DNA of 64,000 nucleotides from Actinomyces sp. UMB0138 (GTDB lineage: Bacteria; Bacillota; Negativicutes; Veillonellales; Veillonellaceae), in NCBI RefSeq assembly GCF_002849225.1, contig NZ_PKMC01000002.1, forward strand, positions 248,001-312,000. Reading direction: 5' to 3'. Below, piece by piece: positions 8,337 to 16,369 of this stretch. Under the pieces are notes generated by a model that did not search any database, was not told where the DNA came from, and saw nothing but the letters and a program-made list of their open reading frames with translations. The stretch's first letter is position 1; each line of letters starts with the position of its first letter. A program made the translations under genes and the position numbers.

Positions 8337-10955
8337 CTAGATGGTGTTCTTTCGCTGCAAATACTTTAGCGCTACCCACCCGAAAGGTACACGTAGCCAG
8401 TATGTGAGAAGGCGGTAGAGCATGGCCGTGGACAGGGCGATGGCTCCCGGAATGCCGGCAACTTGTAGCCCGCCTGTGAGGGCTGCTTCTACCGGGCCTA
8501 GACCGCCGGGGGTGGGGATTACTGAACCGAGGGTGTTCGCGGTTAGGAACGTAACGGTCAGCTGCGGGATGGGCAGGCGGTGGCCGAATGCCATCAGGCA
8601 CGCCCCGAATGTGCCCACATAGCAGGCGGTCTGCAGCAGCACGGCGAGGGCGGACAGGGCGATTCGTTTAGGATCGGCCATGGCCCAGACGATGCGAGGC
8701 CACACTTCTGACAGCCAAGGCTTTAGCCAAGCCATGATGCGTTTGCGCAGTGGTCCAATTTCGGCGATGACCACTACTACGGCGGCAATGCCTACCAGTA
8801 CCAGGAATAGTGTGCGGCCGGGAATGCGGACCGAACCGTCCTGGCCAGTGATCACGATGACGATCGCCAGGGCGGCAACGGTGAACACGAACTGGGCGGC
8901 CTGCACCAGGGCTACCGTGGCAACCCCGAGCGATGGGGCTACGCCCTTCTTTTGCAGGTAGCGCAGGTTTAGGGCTGCGGGCCCCACCCCGGAGGGTGCG
9001 ACCAGTGCCACCACGGAGGCTGCAACTTGCACCAGGGTAGTCTCCAATACCGGCAGTTTTTCCGGGGTCAAATATTTCAGGTTGAGGGCGGCGCCAACGT
9101 AGGAGGCAAAAGCAAAGGCGGTGGCCACGATGATCCATCCGGGCTTGGCGCCGGTGATGGCGGTCTTGAGCTCCTCAATGTTCAGGCTGCCTGCCACTAC
9201 TACCAGTGCCCCCACGCCGATCGCGGCGAAGACGGTCCGCTTCCAGTTGAAGCGGGTAAGCTCGACCATCTGCACGTCGGTCTTCTCGGGTTGTTCGCCC
9301 AGCAGCTCTTCGCGTAGCGGGCCTAGTAGCTTGTGTTTGCCCGCCAGCCTCGAAGTTACCGACGGCAGAGCGATGCGTTGGGTCACCGGCACGATCTGCC
9401 GCAGCACTTCTGACCCCAGTTCTTCTTTAGCGATGTCGAGGGCGCGCTGCCACCCCAACGTGAATATTTGGACTACCAGCATTTGGAAAAGGTCAACGCG
9501 CTGATTTAGTTCCGAGGCGGCGATCTCGCCGGCCTCCCAGTGCATGATCGCCGGATCCGAGTTGGGGGTGATGGCTATGGCATCGGGGGTGATGTTGCGG
9601 TGTGCCAGGCCGGCAGCGTGGGCGCGGCGCAGCTGCCGCCAAAGGGAGCGGGCGCCCTCTTCAGTAAGGGAGGCACCCTGCGCCATAGCGGAGGAACCGC
9701 CCTTTTCGCGCGGGTCGGCATTGCGCGTTGCCAGAGGGCGAGCGTCCGGCGTCTCCTCATAAATCATGAGCGCGCTTTCCCCACTCTTGCCTACCTGGAC
9801 AAGGCGGGGCGAGTGCACTCCCGCAGCGGTGGCGGCAGAGGCCATCATCGTGGCGCGTTCTAGGGAACCGCGAAGGGTGGCGGGGTTGGATCCGGACAGG
9901 CCGCGCAGGCGCAAGCTGTCCCATGTGCGCTCAATCCACCCCAAATAGTTGCGGTTCGAATCTAGGACGGTGATTTCGTAACGTTTTCCGGAAACGTCTT
10001 CCATCACGTAGTGGCGCGAATCGATCCCGGAGGGCCAGGCGGCCTTGTCGGGTACCACTTCTGCGTCTCCTACCCGCTTCGTTTGCAGTACCAGGTGGCC
10101 CCGCCTAGAGGCCACTGTGGAAATTTGCAGGACTTGCGGCGCTCCTCCGGCCGGGGTGCCGAGGCGCCTGATGAGTTTCGGGTGAAGCCCAGCAGACCGG
10201 ATGGCTCCAACTAGTTCCGCACCCTTTGCGCGCCGGTCAACTACCCCTACGGCGTAACGGCCCAAGAGTCCCACGATGCGCCCTACGGCAACGGAAAGAA
10301 GTGCTGCAGACAGGGTAGACCGGTTCTGAATCAGAGCGATGAACAGGGTGATCCAGATGCCTGTCCAGGATAGGGCTATGACGCGCTCGCGGGAGCGTTC
10401 CCCAGCACAGGTGATCATGCCGACGAGGGCGGCAATGGGGACGTTCAGGGCGATCACGGTGCTGCCGCCCTCGGTAATAGCGAAGGCGGTCAGCAGGTGC
10501 TTAGGTAGTAGCGCTAGGGCTTCGGTGACGCCCCAGGCGGCCAGGCCGGAAACGATGGCCACCAGTACGGCCTCTAGAATCAGACGCCACAGTTCTTTGA
10601 ATGCCAGCATCCCTAACACCGCCACGGGAATTGCCAGTACTAGCGCGTTCTCTACGATGCGAAGGGGAAAATAGACGATCTCTTGTAGGCGGGAGGCGGC
10701 GTGCTGCACGTCTGAAGTGATGGCCACCGAAGTTTCGGTTCCCACCATGGAAATTAGCACCAGCGACGCTGCTAATAGAGCAATGAACACCAGCTGTACC
10801 AAGTCGTCAGGACGGTGTACGCGCCTGGCAAGGGAGTCAATCAAGGTGGTGGGAGCGCCTTCTTGGGCCGCCGTTTTCTTAGGCGGCACCGAGCGGACCC
10901 ACGGCAGAGTGGTAGTCCATGTGTTTGTGGTGCCGGCTTTTCCCATAGGAAACAT
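8337..10955 (-). CDS. Pseudokinase fused to UPF0104 / LPG-synthase-type flippase domain
   Basis: An 872-residue membrane protein in three parts: about six membrane helices at residues ~50-240; a soluble kinase-like region at ~250-560; and a C-terminal multi-helix domain (~575-870) resembling the lysylphosphatidylglycerol synthase transmembrane/UPF0104 family, including T-P-G-G-L-G-P-V-E-A-A-L. In the kinase part the catalytic H-R-D is H-R-N (452-454), the following lysine is lost (I-T-P-D-A) and the D-F-G position reads H-W-E, so phosphotransfer is not expected. Similar fusions occur in actinobacteria; lipid or undecaprenyl-carrier flipping is a family-based guess. ATG 10955 has a weak ribosome binding site and the start is uncertain. 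It is first in the operon with dsbA-like and ccdA-like genes. Confidence 0.8.
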   Translation of the reverse strand: MFPMGKAGTTNTWTTTLPWVRSVPPKKTAAQEGAPTTLIDSLARRVHRPDDLVQLVFIALLAASLVLISMVGTETSVAITSDVQHAASRLQEIVYFPLRIVENALVLAIPVAVLGMLAFKELWRLILEAVLVAIVSGLAAWGVTEALALLPKHLLTAFAITEGGSTVIALNVPIAALVGMITCAGERSRERVIALSWTGIWITLFIALIQNRSTLSAALLSVAVGRIVGLLGRYAVGVVDRRAKGAELVGAIRSAGLHPKLIRRLGTPAGGAPQVLQISTVASRRGHLVLQTKRVGDAEVVPDKAAWPSGIDSRHYVMEDVSGKRYEITVLDSNRNYLGWIERTWDSLRLRGLSGSNPATLRGSLERATMMASAATAAGVHSPRLVQVGKSGESALMIYEETPDARPLATRNADPREKGGSSAMAQGASLTEEGARSLWRQLRRAHAAGLAHRNITPDAIAITPNSDPAIMHWEAGEIAASELNQRVDLFQMLVVQIFTLGWQRALDIAKEELGSEVLRQIVPVTQRIALPSVTSRLAGKHKLLGPLREELLGEQPEKTDVQMVELTRFNWKRTVFAAIGVGALVVVAGSLNIEELKTAITGAKPGWIIVATAFAFASYVGAALNLKYLTPEKLPVLETTLVQVAASVVALVAPSGVGPAALNLRYLQKKGVAPSLGVATVALVQAAQFVFTVAALAIVIVITGQDGSVRIPGRTLFLVLVGIAAVVVVIAEIGPLRKRIMAWLKPWLSEVWPRIVWAMADPKRIALSALAVLLQTACYVGTFGACLMAFGHRLPIPQLTVTFLTANTLGSVIPTPGGLGPVEAALTGGLQVAGIPGAIALSTAMLYRLLTYWLRVPFGWVALKYLQRKNTI

Positions 10956-11055
10956 GTTAGTGGAAAGGCCATATTTTACCCACCGCGAAGCGGAATTCAG
11001 GTGATCTTGCGTATCTGTTTGTCTATTAGTTGCCCGTTTCGATTAGGGTTGTCGT

Positions 11056-12558
11056 ATGCAGAATATTCCTGAGCCGATCGCTGATGCTGTCCGTTTGCCC
11101 GACGTTGCCGAAGTAGGAATGGCAGCGGCAGCGCAGGTTGCAATGAAGAACGCGCACGCAGCATTAGCGCTCGTGCCTAGGGAAGTTTTTGCGGTGGCGC
11201 AGGTCTTCGTCGACGCCGGCGAAGAGATCGCGCTTGTGGGCGGCCCGGTCAGGGATGCTTTTTTGGGTCTTCGCCCTCATGATTTTGATTTGACTACCTC
11301 TGCCCATCCCGAGCAGACGGAGGCGCTGTTGCGTAAAGCTGGCGCTAACACGTGGGATGTGGGGCGCGCTTTTGGCACTATCGGCGGTCGTATTGGCGAC
11401 ACGGTTGTCGAGATTACGACCTACCGCACTGACGAGTACGAGGTGGGCTCTAGGAAGCCGCAGGTTGCGTACGGTGATTCTTTAGAGGGCGATCTGACGC
11501 GGCGCGACTTTACGGTGAACGCTATGGGGATTCGTCTTCCCGACATGACGTTGGTCGACCCGCTTGGGGGGCTTGCGGATTTGTTGGCGGGCACCCTGCG
11601 TACCCCGGTTTCTGCTGAGCAGTCCTTTGACGATGATCCGCTCCGCATTATGAGGGCGGCGCGTTTCGCTTCGCAGTTAGGTTTTGACGTGGCCGAGGAT
11701 GTCATGCGTGCCATGGGGGAGCAGGCGGAGCGGCTGTCGATTGTGTCTGCTGAGCGAATCCAGGCCGAGCTGGTCCGACTCATGGTGGGTAAGCGCCCTC
11801 GGGCTGGGCTTGAGTTGATGACGCATACCGGGGTGGCAGATATTGTGTTGCCCGAGTTTTCCAGGTTGCGGCAGACGGTTGACGAGCATAAGCGTCACAA
11901 GGATGTTTATGAACATACGTTGACTGTGCTCGATCAGGCGATGTCTATGGAGACCGGCCCGGACGGGGCTGTGCCGGCGCCTGATTTTATTCTGCGTTTT
12001 GCCGCGATTATGCATGACGTGGGTAAGCCGGATACGCGGCGGTTTGAATCTAATGGGACGGTCTCGTTCCATCATCACGAGATCGTGGGAGCTAAGCTCA
12101 CGCGCAAGCGGATGCGGGCGTTGAAGTTCGACAAGGACACTACGAAAAAGGTGTGTCGGCTGGTAGAGCTGCACCTGCGTTTCCATGGGTATGGGGAGCA
12201 GGCGTGGACCGATTCGGCGGTGCGTCGGTACGCGGCAGATGCGGGGCCGCTCTTGGAGCGGTTGCACCGTCTTACCAGGGCGGATTGCACTACGCGCAAT
12301 AAGCGGAAGGCGGCGTATTTGTCGCATGCTTATGACGATCTGGAGCGTCGTATCAGCGAGCTTGCTAAGCAGGAAGAGCTGGATTCTATCCGCCCGGATT
12401 TGGACGGCAAGCAGATTATGCAGATTTTGGGGATTGGTCCTGGTCCGCAGGTAGGAAAAGCTTATAAGTACTTGCTGCAGTTGCGTATGGATGCTGGTCC
12501 GCTTGATGAAGAGGTGGCAAAAGAGCGGCTGCTGGCTTGGTGGAAAGAGCAGCAGTAG
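11056..12558 (+). CDS. cca: CCA tRNA nucleotidyltransferase
   Basis: A 500-residue class II CCA-adding enzyme, which builds or repairs the 3' CCA end of tRNA. The nucleotidyltransferase signature is complete: G-G-P-V-R-D at residues 62-67 and the metal-binding D-F-D at 76-78. The template region R-R-D-F-T-V-N-A-M follows, then the poly(A) polymerase-type neck. A C-terminal HD domain is seen around residue 319 (I-M-H-D-V-G-K-P), as in many actinobacterial CCA enzymes. It is divergent from the flippase operon, with about 100 bases between them, and ends at a terminator. Confidence 0.95.
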   Translation: MQNIPEPIADAVRLPDVAEVGMAAAAQVAMKNAHAALALVPREVFAVAQVFVDAGEEIALVGGPVRDAFLGLRPHDFDLTTSAHPEQTEALLRKAGANTWDVGRAFGTIGGRIGDTVVEITTYRTDEYEVGSRKPQVAYGDSLEGDLTRRDFTVNAMGIRLPDMTLVDPLGGLADLLAGTLRTPVSAEQSFDDDPLRIMRAARFASQLGFDVAEDVMRAMGEQAERLSIVSAERIQAELVRLMVGKRPRAGLELMTHTGVADIVLPEFSRLRQTVDEHKRHKDVYEHTLTVLDQAMSMETGPDGAVPAPDFILRFAAIMHDVGKPDTRRFESNGTVSFHHHEIVGAKLTRKRMRALKFDKDTTKKVCRLVELHLRFHGYGEQAWTDSAVRRYAADAGPLLERLHRLTRADCTTRNKRKAAYLSHAYDDLERRISELAKQEELDSIRPDLDGKQIMQILGIGPGPQVGKAYKYLLQLRMDAGPLDEEVAKERLLAWWKEQQ

Positions 12559-12578
12559 TTGTTGTAGGAACTTTAGGG

Positions 12579-12608
12579 GCCGCCCTCGCCTGTTGGGGGC
12601 GGGCTTTA
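12579..12608 (+). terminator. Rho-independent terminator after cca
   Basis: CCGCCCTC (12580-12587) pairs with GGGGGCGG (12595-12602) with one wobble, followed by CTTTATAT. It lies 20 bases after the cca stop. Confidence 0.75.
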
Positions 12609-12784
12609 TATGGCGCTTTTCGTTACCTCACCTGCGATAATTTAGTTGCGCAATTGATGGTGATGCGGCTCACAGTCCTATGTGAATGACATTGCTACTT
12701 GCTAGGCTTTATGAGTGCATACCGTCGCGTATTTTTCCCGCCAACGATGGTCGGGGCGCACGGTTCTTCTAGGCAGGAGGACTC

Positions 12785-15715
12785 ATGAGTCTAAAGCGCA
12801 ACCCGTTGATTTTTACTCCCCGTCCGTTAGCGGCAGGTCTTGGTGCTGTTGCTCTTACCGCGGGTGGGCTTTTTATGTCTCCGGTGGTAAATCCGGTTGC
12901 CTTTGCTGAAAATACCCCGATCTCATCGCCCGGGCAGTATCAGGCTGCCCATACTGTTTCCGGCCAGGTATTCCTTGACCGGTCGGGGGCGCGCGGTTTG
13001 GCCGATAGCAAGCAGACCTGGTCGGCTTATAACGATGCTGACACTCCTCTGCCAGGAGTGAACGTGTACGTGCAGTGGATGGATGACGATTCTGCTAAGA
13101 CTGTCTCTCCTATATATACGGCTACTTCCGCAGAGGACGGAAAGTACTCTATTGAGCTGCCTGATTGGACCGATTCTTTAGGTAACAAGCACAAGTGGAA
13201 GGCTAACTCGACCCAGAAGTTGCGAGTCTGGTCTGACAATCCGGACGATTCGAAGTACATGGCGTCCTTCTCGGAGGGCTTCCAAACATTCCACAACAGC
13301 GTGCAGCGTGTGCACGCAACTTGGCGGTTGGCCCGGCAGAGCGCTGTTGATTACAACGTGTCTTTCCAAGAGCGGCCTCAAAACGATGTGATGCACCTGC
13401 CCGAGGACAAGCAGACTAACTTGACTCCCACCAAGACTGGTGGCGACGTGCTTGGCCGTGTGTGGTGGGATCAGCGAAACGTTTATGGTGAGGACGGCGA
13501 TGTTCCCCGGCTAAATACTGGTATGGGCGATAAGCCTATGGAGGGAATGAAGGTTCGTGCGTCATATGTGCAGGACGAGGTAGCCCGCAGATTCGATAAG
13601 TGGCTGGCTGCAAACAAGGGAGCAACCCAGGATCAGTTCCGTGACGCGCAAAAGCAGATCATGGCGCAGTACGAGGAAGAAAATCCGGGCAAGTCCGCCA
13701 TTGCTGAAACGGCGTACGCTTTGACCAAGGCCGATGGCTCCTACCAGATTCAGTTCCAGGGGCTTTGGGGGGACAGCTACAGCTATAAGGGTATTTCCAA
13801 CGGCGGAACCTATGGCGATTTGGCTCCTGCAGACAAGGGTTCTTGGGCGAAGGGCAACTTTGGTTCTAAGCATGTCAATACCAAGTACATGTATGTGTCT
13901 CCCGAGATTCCCGAGGGCGTTGGCGGGTCCATGGATACGATGCAGACCAACATGTTCCAGGACGCTGGCCGAAATACGCTGCTTGCTTCCTCTAATGCGA
14001 TCAGTGGCGTAATCGATATGGACTTTGCGCTGAAACTGGAGAACCGTAAGTTTGACGTTGTGGAATATGATTCCACGGACAAGCTGGCAACACCGGGCGA
14101 TACTGCAAACACTGAAGCTTCTGGGTTCAACCCGGAGCAGGATTATGACGTTATTTGGACTGATTCGACTGGTAAGCAGGTCGGCAAGTGCACTGTGACA
14201 TCTTCCAGTGTGGGCAAGATTGAGTCCTGCCCCTTCACTGTTCCCGACGATTTGGATCAGGCACAGATTTACACCGCTACGATCTATCCGAAGGGCGATA
14301 CTACTACGGCGCTCGCGGCAGATAACTTCGCTGCGACTCCGGATCCGCAGTACAAGAAGATCGAGGTCGAAGCCGGGGATAGTGGTACGGTTGCGGTTCC
14401 GTTGACTAAGGCGGGCAATCCGTTACATGAAGGGACCACTTTTGCCTCTCCTACGGCCGAGGAGCTGCCAGAAGGGATGACGGCAGCGCCTGAGTGGGCG
14501 ACGGTTAATGCTGATGGTTCTATTAGTGCTAAGCCGGGTGCTGATGTTGAGCCGGGTGAGTATAAGGTTCCGGTTGTGGTGACTTATCCGGATGGGTCTA
14601 CTGACACTGTTGAGGTTCCGGTTAAGGTTGGTGCGGCTGATAAGCCTGTTGCTGATTCGGTTGATCCGAAGTATGAGGATGTTTCGGTGAAGGCTGGGGA
14701 GTCGGTTTCTGTTGCGGCTCCTAAGGATGCTGATGGGAATGCGTTGCCGGAGGGGTCTAAGTTTGCTCCTGGTGAGGGTGTTCCTGAGTGGGCGACGGTT
14801 AATGCTGATGGTTCTATTAGTGCTAAGCCGGGTGCTGATGTTGAGCCGGGTGAGTATAAGGTTCCGGTTGTGGTGACTTATCCGGATGGGTCTACTGACA
14901 CTGTTGAGGTTCCGGTTAAGGTTGGTGCGGCTGATAAGCCTGTTGATCCTGAGGATACTTCGAGTGTGGTTGAGCCTGTTTATCCGCCGGTGAAGGGGGA
15001 TACTTCTTCTGAGGTTCCGACCTTTGTTGACGGTGATGGCAATGAGGTAGATAAGCCTGCTGCTGGCGAGGGTCAGGATGAGGTGAAGTTCGATCCTGGT
15101 GAGGATGCTCCCGATGGGGCTCAGGTTGATCCGGATAGTGGTGTTGTTACTATTCCGGAGGTTCCTGCTAAGGGGGAGGATCCTGTGGTTGTTCCGGTTG
15201 TGGTGACTTATCCGGATGGGACTACCGATACCACCACGGTCAAGTTCGAACCAGAACCAGCCGAAGAAGGTCAGCCGTCCTGGGATTCAGTAGAACTGAA
15301 GCCGGGTGAGGAAACCTCCATACCCAATAAGGGCGAAAAGATATCCGGTGCGACTGTTGAAACGGAAGGTCCTGGAACAGCTCAAATTGACGACGAGGGC
15401 AATATTAAGGTTCTCGCTGATCAAGATGCTAAGCCCGGGGACAGAATAACGGTGACGGTAAAGGACCGGAGCGGGAAGATAGTCGGCAAACTAGTCGTTA
15501 CGATCGCTCAGTCCGATAAGCCGAGCAAACCTGAAAAACCAGGAAAGGAAACTAGTACTGGTAATGGTGGGCATTCTGAAACCACAACAACCGTAGTTGG
15601 TCAGCCGAGCTTGGCATCTACCGGCACAGCGGTGCTTGGCTATGGCGCCGCATCGGTTGCGTTGTTACTGGCAGGCGCAGGCATAGTGGCATATTCCCGC
15701 CGTAGGAAGGAATAG
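12785..15715 (+). CDS. LAXTG-anchored surface protein with Rib-like repeats (paralogue 1)
   Basis: A 976-residue wall-anchored protein. A strong AGGAGG precedes the ATG. The signal peptide covers about residues 1-41, with likely cleavage after A-F-A. Residues ~45-430 are an adhesin-like region with SdrD B/Cna-B-like features (V-S-G-Q-V-F-L-D-R) shared with the next gene. Residues ~520-830 hold repeated Rib/alpha-like domains (P-V-V-V-T-Y-P-D-G-S-T-D-T-V-E-V-P-V-K-V). The C-terminus has L-A-S-T-G at 943-947, a hydrophobic helix and an R-R-R-K-E tail. L-A-x-T-G is the motif typically used by class E sortases, one of which is encoded at 61375. The adhesin role is inferred from architecture. Codons in the repeat part end mostly in T or G, unlike the flanking parts. 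Confidence 0.88.
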   Translation: MSLKRNPLIFTPRPLAAGLGAVALTAGGLFMSPVVNPVAFAENTPISSPGQYQAAHTVSGQVFLDRSGARGLADSKQTWSAYNDADTPLPGVNVYVQWMDDDSAKTVSPIYTATSAEDGKYSIELPDWTDSLGNKHKWKANSTQKLRVWSDNPDDSKYMASFSEGFQTFHNSVQRVHATWRLARQSAVDYNVSFQERPQNDVMHLPEDKQTNLTPTKTGGDVLGRVWWDQRNVYGEDGDVPRLNTGMGDKPMEGMKVRASYVQDEVARRFDKWLAANKGATQDQFRDAQKQIMAQYEEENPGKSAIAETAYALTKADGSYQIQFQGLWGDSYSYKGISNGGTYGDLAPADKGSWAKGNFGSKHVNTKYMYVSPEIPEGVGGSMDTMQTNMFQDAGRNTLLASSNAISGVIDMDFALKLENRKFDVVEYDSTDKLATPGDTANTEASGFNPEQDYDVIWTDSTGKQVGKCTVTSSSVGKIESCPFTVPDDLDQAQIYTATIYPKGDTTTALAADNFAATPDPQYKKIEVEAGDSGTVAVPLTKAGNPLHEGTTFASPTAEELPEGMTAAPEWATVNADGSISAKPGADVEPGEYKVPVVVTYPDGSTDTVEVPVKVGAADKPVADSVDPKYEDVSVKAGESVSVAAPKDADGNALPEGSKFAPGEGVPEWATVNADGSISAKPGADVEPGEYKVPVVVTYPDGSTDTVEVPVKVGAADKPVDPEDTSSVVEPVYPPVKGDTSSEVPTFVDGDGNEVDKPAAGEGQDEVKFDPGEDAPDGAQVDPDSGVVTIPEVPAKGEDPVVVPVVVTYPDGTTDTTTVKFEPEPAEEGQPSWDSVELKPGEETSIPNKGEKISGATVETEGPGTAQIDDEGNIKVLADQDAKPGDRITVTVKDRSGKIVGKLVVTIAQSDKPSKPEKPGKETSTGNGGHSETTTTVVGQPSLASTGTAVLGYGAASVALLLAGAGIVAYSRRRKE
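14489..14651 (+). repeat. Rib-domain repeat, copy A (163 bp, identical to copy B)
   Basis: Identical at every base to 14783-14945, with an offset of 294 bp (98 codons). It encodes the second half of a Rib-like domain plus the linker to the next. Exact identity at synonymous sites indicates recent duplication or ongoing gene conversion. Confidence 0.93.
14783..14945 (+). repeat. Rib-domain repeat, copy B
   Basis: Second copy of the 163 bp block at 14489-14651, with no differences. A 30-base core of it recurs at 15191-15220 in the same gene and at 18416-18445 in the downstream paralogue. Confidence 0.93.
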
Positions 15716-15725
15716 TAAACCGCTG

Positions 15726-15773
15726 TAGTGCTCCCGCCCCTCTGAAGATTTTCTTCGGAGGGGCGCACTATCT
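15726..15773 (+). terminator. Terminator after the first surface-protein gene
   Basis: A long hairpin: GCCCCTCTGAAGA pairs across a short loop with its complement ending GGAGGGGC (one wobble), and an outer TAGTG (15726-15730) / CACTA (15766-15770) extends the stem; TCTTAAAT follows. It begins 11 bases after the stop codon. Confidence 0.8.
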
Positions 15774-16369
15774 TAAATGCTCTGTCGTGCAGTCTCGAAT
15801 TATAGGGTGCCGGTAAACACTGACGAAGTAATTGATATAGCAGCTTAGGTAAAAGATTTGCTGTTCCGGGGCCTTAGTGACCGCATAAAGCTAAAGCCAA
15901 TGGTATTCGACAATAATTCAGATAGACCTGATACGTGCTCCAAATCCAATAAATAATGTATCGCTATATGAGACGAGTCGTCTCTTGTGAGCAGCGCCAT
16001 GTGTGCGCGTGAATGACACGGTTGCCACATTTTGCACATACTACTAGTAGTAAGAGTTGCCATGGCTGCAATCGTGAGGCGCATCAAATATTTGAGGTAG
16101 CGCCAAACATGCAATCCTAATTCTTGTATTGCAGACACAAGTGAATGGAAAATGAAACCTTCCGGAAATACATTAGTGAATTAAAATTAGTTTATTGAAT
16201 GTAGACTGAATGTTTTTAAAACCTATTGTTATCCCACAAATAAGACCCTAGCCTGAGGCATACAGCGAAGTCGGTACTGATCTCGAGGCAATCCTTCGAA
16301 CTTAGTTGCCGCCTGATAACCAGATGCGGTTGTCAGCTCTCACGAATTTTTCCTCAGGAGAAACGTTCT
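15774..16369. other. AT-rich intergenic region before the second surface-protein gene
   Basis: About 600 bases, clearly richer in A+T than the genes around it. I see no convincing gene. A minus-strand frame at 15845-16138 lacks protein-like composition. The region probably holds the promoter and leader of the gene at 16370, whose ribosome binding site AGGAG is at 16356-16360. I could not assign a promoter with confidence. Confidence 0.5.

Noticed and set aside
14489..15220. CRISPR-like array suggested by regularly spaced repeats
   Set aside because: The repeats are in-frame Rib-like protein domains with a 294-base period and no spacer/repeat structure.
15845..16138. Minus-strand 97-residue frame in the AT-rich gap
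   Set aside because: No good ribosome binding site, irregular composition and no recognisable motif; expected by chance in a 600-base gap.
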